Assembly: GCA_002361615.1 (NCBI GenBank)
Contig: DETK01000003.1
Span: 61,934 to 67,681 of the forward strand
Direction of reading: 5' to 3'
Origin: Bacteroidales bacterium UBA3290
GTDB taxonomy: Bacteria > Bacteroidota > Bacteroidia > Bacteroidales > UBA932
Length of the DNA: 5,748 nucleotides
The notes under the pieces are model-generated. The model ran no database searches. It saw only the letters and a program-made list of their open reading frames with translations, and was not told where the DNA came from. Numbering within the stretch: the stretch's first letter is position 1; each line of letters opens with the position of its first letter. Shown in pieces: positions 1 through 4,653 of the stretch. The position numbers were made by a program, and so were the translations under genes.

Positions 1-1744
1 CCACCGGGTGCATCTTACCGTCATACACGAACACGCGGATGTCGCGGGCGTAGGAACCGGTGAGCGGGCCCTCTTCGAGGCGCTGCGTGATACCCTTCTT
101 GATGGCAGGCATGAAGCTGGCGTCGATGGCGCCGCCGACCACGCAGTTGATGAATTCCCACTTGCCGCCCCACGGCAGTTCGAATTCTTCACGGCTCTTG
201 ATGTTGAGCTGGGTCTCCTTGCCGTCGATCTTGAACTTGGCGGTGGTGTCCACACCTTCGACGATCGGCTCGACCACCAGGTGCACCTCACCGAACTGGC
301 CGGCGCCGCCGGACTGTTTCTTGTGACGGTACATCGCGTTGGCGACCTTGGTGATGGTCTCGCGGTACGGGATCTTCGGCGCGAGGAACTCGACGTCGAT
401 CTTATAGTTGTTGTTGAGGTTCCACTTGAGGATGTTGATCTGCTGCTCGCCCATGCCGTTGATGATGGTCTGCTTCAGTTCGCGGGAGTACTCGACGCGG
501 AGGGTCGGGTCTTCGGCGCTGGCGCGGTTGAGGGCCTCGCCCAGCTTCTCTTCGTCCTTCTCGTCCACGGCCTTGATGGCGCAGCGATACTTGAACGGCG
601 GGAAGGTGATCGGATCGACGACCTTGTCGTAGCCAGGGGCGTTGAGCGTCTGGTTCGTCTTGACGGCCTTCAGCTTCACGGTACAGCCCATGTCGCCGGC
701 CACCAGCTCGGTGACGCGCTCTTTCTTCTTGCCGGCCACGGCGTAGAGCGTGGTGATGCGCTCCTTGGTTTCGCTCGACATGTTGATCACGTCCTGACCC
801 TCGGTGATCTTGCCCGACATCACCTTGAAGTAGGTGACGTCGCCCAGGTGCTGCTCGAGGGCGGTCTTGTAGACGAACAGCGAGGTCTGGCCGTTGACAT
901 CCATTTCGGGAGCCGGGCAGAACTCGGTGACGAACTCCATCAGGCGGCGGACACCCACGTCTTTCTTCGCGCAGACGCAGAACACGGGATAGGTTTCGCC
1001 CTTGTCGAAGCCCACGCGCAAACCCTGGTGCATCTCTTCCTCGGTAAGTTCACCTTCGTCGAAGAATTTCATCATCAGATCCTCGTCGCCTTCGGCGGCT
1101 TTTTCCATCAGTTCGGCGTGCAGGTCCTCGGCCTTGCCTTTGAGGTCGGCCGGAATCTCGCACTCTTCGAACGCGCCGTTGTCATCCTTGAACTTGAACA
1201 TCTTCATCTTCAGGACGTCGACGATGCTGTCGAAGTTCACACCCGCGTTGACCGGGAACTGGATCACGACCGGCTTGCCGCCGAATGCCTGGTGCAGGCT
1301 GTCGAGGGTGTTGTCCCAGTTGGATTTCTCCGTGTCGAGCTGGTTGACGGCCAGGACCACCGGTTTCTTGTACTGCTCGGCGTAGCGGCCGTGGATCTCG
1401 GTGCCCACCTCGACGCCCTGTCCGGCGTTGACCAGCATGATAGCCGATTCGCACACATTGAGGCCCAGGATGGCGCCCTCGACGAAGTCGTCGGCGCCCG
1501 GAGCGTCGATCACATTGATCTTGTGGTCTTTATACTCGGCATAGAGCGGCGTGGAATAGATGGAACGCTGGAAAATCTGCTCGACTTCCGTGTTGTCGGA
1601 AACGGTGTTCTTGCCTTCGACGGTACCGCGGCGATCGATCACTTTGCCCTCGAAGAGCATGGCTTCGGCCAAAGTGGTCTTGCCGGAACGCGTGCCTCCA
1701 AGCAGGACGACGTTTCGGATCTGTTCAGTGGTGTAATTCTTCAT
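1..1744 (-). CDS. fusA2: Elongation factor G paralog (EF-G2 type, GTPase motifs degenerate), C-terminus cut by window edge
   Basis: Translation factor of the EF-G family, acting on the ribosome in tRNA-mRNA translocation. Reading leftward from ATG at 1744, 581 codons are visible: G domain, domain II, domain III and most of domain IV; roughly the last 140 residues lie outside. The P-loop is GGTRSGKTT (residues 16-24), where canonical EF-G has AHIDAGKTT. Switch II reads DAPGADDF (80-87) instead of DTPGHVDF, so the catalytic histidine is alanine 84. The G4 motif is NQLD (134-137) instead of NKMD, and the RGITI effector motif of switch I is not recognisable. Domain IV keeps KQSGGAGQFGEVH and VGGAIDASFMPAIKKGI. 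These changes match the Bacteroides EF-G2 paralog, reported to support translation without GTP hydrolysis and to be induced by the regulator Cur during carbon limitation; transfer of that regulation to this gene is inference. Same strand as upstream mrp, 78 bases away, but with its own promoter. No Shine-Dalgarno, as usual in Bacteroidota. Confidence 0.93.
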   Translation of the reverse strand, partial: MKNYTTEQIRNVVLLGGTRSGKTTLAEAMLFEGKVIDRRGTVEGKNTVSDNTEVEQIFQRSIYSTPLYAEYKDHKINVIDAPGADDFVEGAILGLNVCESAIMLVNAGQGVEVGTEIHGRYAEQYKKPVVLAVNQLDTEKSNWDNTLDSLHQAFGGKPVVIQFPVNAGVNFDSIVDVLKMKMFKFKDDNGAFEECEIPADLKGKAEDLHAELMEKAAEGDEDLMMKFFDEGELTEEEMHQGLRVGFDKGETYPVFCVCAKKDVGVRRLMEFVTEFCPAPEMDVNGQTSLFVYKTALEQHLGDVTYFKVMSGKITEGQDVINMSSETKERITTLYAVAGKKKERVTELVAGDMGCTVKLKAVKTNQTLNAPGYDKVVDPITFPPFKYRCAIKAVDEKDEEKLGEALNRASAEDPTLRVEYSRELKQTIINGMGEQQINILKWNLNNNYKIDVEFLAPKIPYRETITKVANAMYRHKKQSGGAGQFGEVHLVVEPIVEGVDTTAKFKIDGKETQLNIKSREEFELPWGGKWEFINCVVGGAIDASFMPAIKKGITQRLEEGPLTGSYARDIRVFVYDGKMHPV

Positions 1745-1748
1745 ATTG

Positions 1749-1764
1749 ATATAAACGTTTATAT
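1749..1764. repeat. 16-base perfect palindrome in the fusA2 leader
   Basis: ATATAAACGTTTATAT is a perfect palindrome that ends four bases before the fusA2 start codon. It lies downstream of the predicted transcription start, where ribosomes would bind. As RNA it could form only a weak AU stem around ACGT; as DNA it has the form of an operator for a dimeric regulator. In an AT-rich leader it could also be chance. Confidence 0.5.
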
Positions 1765-1789
1765 TATTGTTTTCGTTACGAATAGCCTG

Positions 1790-1820
1790 CAAATGTAACG
1801 ATTCTTTTTCATTAAAACAA
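1790..1820 (-). promoter_or_regulatory. Bacteroidota-type promoter for fusA2
   Basis: On the minus strand the -7 element TACATTTG (1790-1797) matches the Bacteroidota consensus TAnnTTTG exactly. A -33 TTG (1818-1820) lies 20 bases upstream of it, which is the usual spacing. Transcription would start near 1783, giving a leader of about 40 AU-rich bases before the ATG at 1744. The promoter sits wholly in the gap after the mrp stop codon, so the elongation factor gene can be expressed independently of mrp. Confidence 0.75.
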
Positions 1821-1822
1821 TA

Positions 1823-2725
1823 TTACACACCACGCACAATCTGTTCGGCACAAGCTTTCATCGCATCATGGAGCGGACCGTCCTCCAGCGCGGCCGGCGC
1901 ACCCTCGTCGCCGCCTTCCCGGACGCTCTGGACGAGCGGAATCTGTCCCAGGAGGGGAATGCCGTATTTGTCGGCCATCATCTGTCCGCCGTCGCGGCCG
2001 AAAATGTAGTATTTGTTGTCCGGCAGTTCAGCCGGCGTGAACCACGACATATTCTCGACAATGCCGAGAATAGGCTTGTCCACCTGCGGATTACGGAACA
2101 TGTTGACACTCTTCTCCACGTCGGAGAGCGCCACGGCCTGCGGCGTGGTGACGACGACGGCGCCGCTGAGCGGGATGTCGTGGACCAGGGAGATGTGGAT
2201 GTCGCCGGTTCCCGGGGGCAGGTCGATCAGCAGGAAGTCGAGCGCGCCCCATTTGACTTGCAGCAGCATCTGTTTGAGGGCGTTGCAGGCCATCGGGCCG
2301 CGCCAGATGAGGGCCTGCTCCGGACGGGCGAAGTAGCCGATGCTCATCCATTTGACGCCATACTTCTCGATCGGGACGATGATTTCCTTGCAGCTGTCAT
2401 CGATTTCGGCATCGATTGGCAGGGGGTTGCCCATCTCGTCATAGACTTCCACTTCGGGAATCGCGTTTTCCGTCCCGGTCATCTTGGGGATGGAGGGACC
2501 GTACACGTCGGCATCGGCCAGGCCGACCTTGTAGCCCATCCGGGCCAGGGTTACGGCCAGATTCACAGCTACCGTGGACTTGCCCACGCCGCCCTTGCCG
2601 GAGGCGACGGCGATGATGTGGCCCACGTCCATCAGTTGTTCCATACCGAGTTCCAGCGGTCGTTTTTTCGGCTGGGGCTTGGGGGGATTCGGGTTATAGG
2701 GACCCTTGATTTCGTAAGGATTCAT
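1823..2725 (-). CDS. mrp: Mrp/ApbC-family P-loop ATPase, short form without DUF59
   Basis: 300-residue Mrp/NBP35-type cytoplasmic ATPase, a family that carries or inserts iron-sulfur clusters. The deviant Walker A GKGGVGKST is at residues 43-51, the family motif DADVYGPSIPKM at 71-82, WRGPM at 141-145, the Walker B region LLIDLPPGTGD at 165-175, and TTPQAVALSDVEKS at 193-206. ATG at 2725 is chosen because the sequence before it in this frame is only antisense of the divergent kinase gene, and because a -7 promoter element sits about 40 bases upstream. Bacteroidales homologs usually carry an N-terminal DUF59/MIP18 domain of about 100 residues. Here it is replaced by a proline- and lysine-rich tail of about 23 residues (NPNPPKPQPKKRP). 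The C-terminal CxxC cluster ligands of E. coli ApbC are also absent: the equivalent stretch reads ENMSWFTPAELPDNKYY (224-240), as is common in Bacteroidota. ATPase identity is firm; Fe-S carrier function is less certain. Confidence 0.93.
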   Translation of the reverse strand: MNPYEIKGPYNPNPPKPQPKKRPLELGMEQLMDVGHIIAVASGKGGVGKSTVAVNLAVTLARMGYKVGLADADVYGPSIPKMTGTENAIPEVEVYDEMGNPLPIDAEIDDSCKEIIVPIEKYGVKWMSIGYFARPEQALIWRGPMACNALKQMLLQVKWGALDFLLIDLPPGTGDIHISLVHDIPLSGAVVVTTPQAVALSDVEKSVNMFRNPQVDKPILGIVENMSWFTPAELPDNKYYIFGRDGGQMMADKYGIPLLGQIPLVQSVREGGDEGAPAALEDGPLHDAMKACAEQIVRGV

Positions 2726-2736
2726 GGAATATTTCG

Positions 2737-2744
2737 TAAATTTG
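2737..2744 (+). promoter_or_regulatory. Putative -7 element for the glycerate kinase-RNase HII gene
   Basis: TAAATTTG matches the Bacteroidota -7 consensus TAnnTTTG exactly and would start transcription near 2750, leaving a leader of about 13 bases before ATG 2763. No well-placed -33 TTG is seen; the nearest, at 2706-2708, is 28 bases upstream, which is too far. The call rests on the -7 match and its position. Confidence 0.5.
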
Positions 2745-2762
2745 TGAAGATTGTCGTGCTTT

Positions 2763-4451
2763 ATGACAAAGATACGGAATATTCTGATAGTTCCCGATAA
2801 ATTCAAGGGTTCTCTTACGGCGGCGGAAGTGGCGGATTCGCTGGAGACGGCGGTCCGGCGGCAGCTTGTAGGCGGGCCCCGGGCCCGGATCGTGAAGCTG
2901 CCGATGGCCGACGGAGGCGATGGTTCGATGGAAGTGGTCGAATCGGCCCTGCAGGGCCGCTGCCGCCGGGTGTCAGTTCCGACCGTCGATCCCCTGATGC
3001 GCCCTATCGAAGCGCCGGTCCTCCTGTTCGACGACGACCGGCAGGCCTTCATCGAAATGGCAAAGGTCTGCGGACTGGCGATGCTGGCCCCCGAAGAGCG
3101 GAATCCGGAAAGGACGACAAGCTACGGCCTGGGCATCCTGATGGCTGCCGCCCTCGACCTGGGCTGCCGGCAGATCACCGTCGGCATCGGCGGCAGCGCC
3201 ACCAACGACGGCGGCGAGGGGATGCTTTGCGCGCTCGAAGAGACTTCGAAGATGCGCTGGCCTGGTGGAGCGGCAGGTTCTTTCGAACCCAAGCGCCCCC
3301 GCTGGGTTCGAAAAGGTTCTGACGCGCTGCGGTTTCTTCGAAGTCTCTTCGAGCGTGCAAAGCTCACGGTAGCCTGCGACGTCGACAATCCGCTGCTGGG
3401 GCCGAGCGGGGCAACGATGGTTTTCGGGCCGCAGAAGGGAGCGGATGCCGACATGCTCGCACGCTTGGAGCAAAGGATGGAGCAATTTGCGGCAGAGGTC
3501 GGGCTGGACACGCTGCTGCCGGGAGGCGGAGCCGCCGGAGGAGTAGGTGCAGCGCTGCATCTGCTGGGTGCCAGGATGGTTCCCGGCTGGCAACTTTTCG
3601 GCGAAATGGCCGGCCTGGAGGAAAAGATCGCAGCGGCCGATTTCATCTTGACCGGAGAAGGCCGCTTCGACAGTCAGAGCCTGGACGGAAAACTCATCTC
3701 GGGCATCCTGACCCTTTGCAAGAGCTACAAGAAAAAACCCATCGTGGTCTGCGGACGCTGCTCGCTTCCGGCATCGGTCTGGAAAAAGGCGGGCATCGGC
3801 GACGTGTATGCACTCGGTGAAGTGGAATCCGATCCCAAACGGAGTATGGCCGAAGCTGCTGCGCTGCTTTCAGGCAGCCGGACACGGGTTGCGGGCTGCG
3901 ACGAGGCCGGCCGCGGCTGCCTCGCCGGGCCGGTCTTCGCCGCCGCCGTCATCCTGCCGGAAGGATTCTCCCATCCCCTGCTCAACGATTCCAAGCAACT
4001 GACGGAAGCCCAGCGCGATGAACTGCGCCCCGTCATCGAACGCGAAGCCGTCGCCTGGGCGGTGACGGCCGTCGATGCCGAAGAAATCGACCGCATCAAC
4101 ATCCTCAACGCCTCGATCGAGGGCATGCGTCGTTCGCTCGACAAACTGACGGTCAAACCCGACCTGGTCCTGATCGACGGCAATCGCTTTTCTTCCTGGA
4201 ACAATACCCCGGCGCATACCGTCGTCAAGGGAGACGCTACGGTACAGGCCATCGCCGCCGCCAGCGTCCTGGCGAAGACCCATCGTGACGAATATATGCG
4301 GAACCTGGCAAAAGAGTACCCACAATACGGCTGGGACCGCAACGTAGCCTACCCCACGGAAAAACACCGCGCAGCCATCCGCCAATACGGCATCACCCCC
4401 TACCACCGCCGCTCCTTCAACCTCATGGGTTCAGACGACAGCCTTTTCTGA
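2763..4451 (+). CDS. rnhB: Glycerate kinase - ribonuclease HII fusion protein
   Basis: One uninterrupted 562-residue frame with two enzymes. Residues 4 to about 365 are a GarK/GlxK-type glycerate kinase (ATP + glycerate to phosphoglycerate): IVPDKFKGSLTA (9-20), MADGGDGS (48-55), IGGSATNDGGEGM (142-154), VACDVDNPL (203-211), FGPQKGA (221-227), GGGAAGGVGAAL (254-265) and TGEGRFDSQS (297-306). Residues about 373-562 are a complete RNase HII, which cuts RNA embedded in DNA: GCDEAGRG (378-385), LLNDSKQLT (406-414), LIDGNRF (470-476), VVKGD (487-491), AYPTEKHRAAI (529-539). The four catalytic acids are D380, E381, D472 and D491; the first two are spaced from D472 as in E. coli RNase HII (92 residues from D380). 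The kinase ends about 20 residues short of E. coli GarK, where the nuclease begins. Residues 155-200 are encoded by a palindromic DNA segment and do not resemble the usual family sequence there. ATG 2763 is preferred over TTG 2751. The symbol covers the nuclease half only; garK/glxK would suit the kinase half. Confidence 0.9.
   Translation: MTKIRNILIVPDKFKGSLTAAEVADSLETAVRRQLVGGPRARIVKLPMADGGDGSMEVVESALQGRCRRVSVPTVDPLMRPIEAPVLLFDDDRQAFIEMAKVCGLAMLAPEERNPERTTSYGLGILMAAALDLGCRQITVGIGGSATNDGGEGMLCALEETSKMRWPGGAAGSFEPKRPRWVRKGSDALRFLRSLFERAKLTVACDVDNPLLGPSGATMVFGPQKGADADMLARLEQRMEQFAAEVGLDTLLPGGGAAGGVGAALHLLGARMVPGWQLFGEMAGLEEKIAAADFILTGEGRFDSQSLDGKLISGILTLCKSYKKKPIVVCGRCSLPASVWKKAGIGDVYALGEVESDPKRSMAEAAALLSGSRTRVAGCDEAGRGCLAGPVFAAAVILPEGFSHPLLNDSKQLTEAQRDELRPVIEREAVAWAVTAVDAEEIDRINILNASIEGMRRSLDKLTVKPDLVLIDGNRFSSWNNTPAHTVVKGDATVQAIAAASVLAKTHRDEYMRNLAKEYPQYGWDRNVAYPTEKHRAAIRQYGITPYHRRSFNLMGSDDSLF
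2767..2774 (-). promoter_or_regulatory. Putative -7 element for mrp, inside the start of the kinase gene
   Basis: On the minus strand TATCTTTG matches TAnnTTTG exactly. Transcription would start near 2760 and leave a leader of about 35 bases before the mrp ATG at 2725. The element lies in codons 2-4 of the divergent kinase gene. No clear -33 TTG at the usual distance was found. Confidence 0.5.
3224..3363. repeat. Long inverted repeat (28-29 base arms) embedded in frame in the kinase coding region
   Basis: The left arm 3224-3252 and right arm 3335-3363 are reverse complements over 29 positions with one mismatch (G3231 against T3356, a G-U wobble in RNA). They enclose 82 bases. The arms begin GCTTTGC and contain CTCGAAGAGACTTCGAAG. 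They are codon-phased: the left arm encodes LCALEETSK (155-163) and the right encodes LRSLFERAK (192-200). Four TTCGAA sites occur, at 3245, 3282, 3307 and 3337. The segment replaces the stretch where E. coli GarK has a differently composed region of about 36 residues ahead of VACD. It may be an intragenic invertible segment or a protein-embedded palindromic element; no recombinase gene is in the window. Confidence 0.9.
3281..3313. repeat. Inner hairpin of the kinase palindrome
   Basis: TTTCGAACCC (3281-3290) pairs perfectly with GGGTTCGAAA (3304-3313). The loop can fold further as AGCG/CGCT around CCCC. The hairpin is nested in the larger inverted repeat but centred about 3.5 bases to the right, so the whole segment could fold as one long imperfect hairpin. 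Confidence 0.8.
3846..4451 (+). other. RNase HII module with possible internal translation start
   Basis: An in-frame ATG (residue 362 of the fusion) starts MAEAAALLSGSRTRVAGCDE and would give a 201-residue protein, about the normal length of a free-standing bacterial RNase HII. GGAG lies one base before this ATG, too close for a good Shine-Dalgarno, and Bacteroidota rarely depend on one. Separate translation of the nuclease is therefore possible but not shown; the same residues also fit the C-terminal helix region of the kinase. Confidence 0.3.
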
Positions 4452-4474
4452 CACCATCCCCTTAGACGTCTATC

Positions 4475-4498
4475 GGCCATCCCCTGGCCTCCATTTTT
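4475..4498 (+). terminator. Weak candidate terminator for the kinase-RNase HII gene
   Basis: GGCCA (4475-4479), loop TCCCC and TGGCC (4485-4489) form a five-pair GC-rich stem. It is followed after four bases by a run of five T (4494-4498). The stem is short and the T-run is not adjacent; that T-run also forms the start of the large inverted repeat. A terminator is plausible from position but not secure. Confidence 0.35.
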
Positions 4499-4617
4499 CC
4501 GCTGCAACGGACGCAATTGACTATCAGCTTATTACGCAAACTGATCCCCTTCGTTTTGAGGGGGATCAGTTTGCGTAAAGACCTGACTGACTGTTGCGTC
4601 CGTTGCAGCGGAAAAAT
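4493..4617. repeat. Nested inverted repeats (24-base outer arms, 18-base inner arms) between convergent genes
   Basis: Outer arms 4493-4516 and 4594-4617 are perfect reverse complements, starting ATTTTTCCGCTGCAACGG and ending GCGGAAAAAT. Inner arms 4532-4549 and 4561-4578 are perfect over 18 bases (TTACGCAAACTGATCCCC), and with two wobble pairs the inner stem reaches 22 pairs around a TTT loop. T-runs lie at the entry of the hairpin and A-runs at its exit on either strand, the reverse of an intrinsic terminator. The structure could be a mobile palindromic (MITE/REP-like) element, an RNA-stabilising 3' end for both genes, or a non-canonical bidirectional terminator. Confidence 0.9.
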
Positions 4618-4653
4618 CAGCAGGAGGAGTCAGCCGGCAGAATTTGCGAGCGA

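Larger units (their letters stand above)
4452..4653. other. Non-coding gap between convergent rnhB fusion and aspS
   Basis: About 200 bases separate the stop codons of the two convergent genes. No convincing open frame is present. It holds a weak terminator-like hairpin just after the fusion gene, then two nested inverted repeats filling 4493-4617, then about 36 bases without recognisable structure before the aspS stop codon. Confidence 0.75.

Noticed and set aside
8..1798. 596-codon open frame on the plus strand opposite fusA2
   Set aside because: Its translation has no recognisable motif and is the antisense of a well conserved EF-G. Long antisense frames are expected in GC-rich coding DNA with few stop codons.
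2751..2762. TTG start at 2751 for the kinase fusion
   Set aside because: It adds only MSCF before a good ATG, overlaps the predicted transcription start, and family members begin close to the IVPDKFKGS motif.
1868..2800. 310-codon plus-strand frame opposite mrp
   Set aside because: Antisense shadow of the Mrp ATPase; it has no motif of its own and runs into the kinase promoter region.
2726..3052. 109-residue N-terminal extension of Mrp upstream of ATG 2725
   Set aside because: The extension is antisense of the divergent kinase, is Arg/Ser-rich and does not resemble DUF59; the predicted mrp promoter lies inside it.
2973..3593. 206-codon minus-strand frame across the kinase
   Set aside because: Not a gene: it lacks any family motif. 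Its partial likeness to the sense protein (LEETSK, LRSLFERAK) arises from the palindromic arms and is used only to work out the inverted form.
4557..4562. C-terminal clamp-binding pentapeptide in the RNase HII half (residues DDSLF at the end of the protein, encoded at 4434-4448)
   Set aside because: The end resembles the QLSLF sliding-clamp motif only in SLF and lacks the glutamine, so the similarity is too short to claim.
4493..4617. Intrinsic terminator call for the nested palindrome
   Set aside because: No U-tract follows the hairpin on either strand; the T-runs are on the 5' side, so it was recorded as a repeat.
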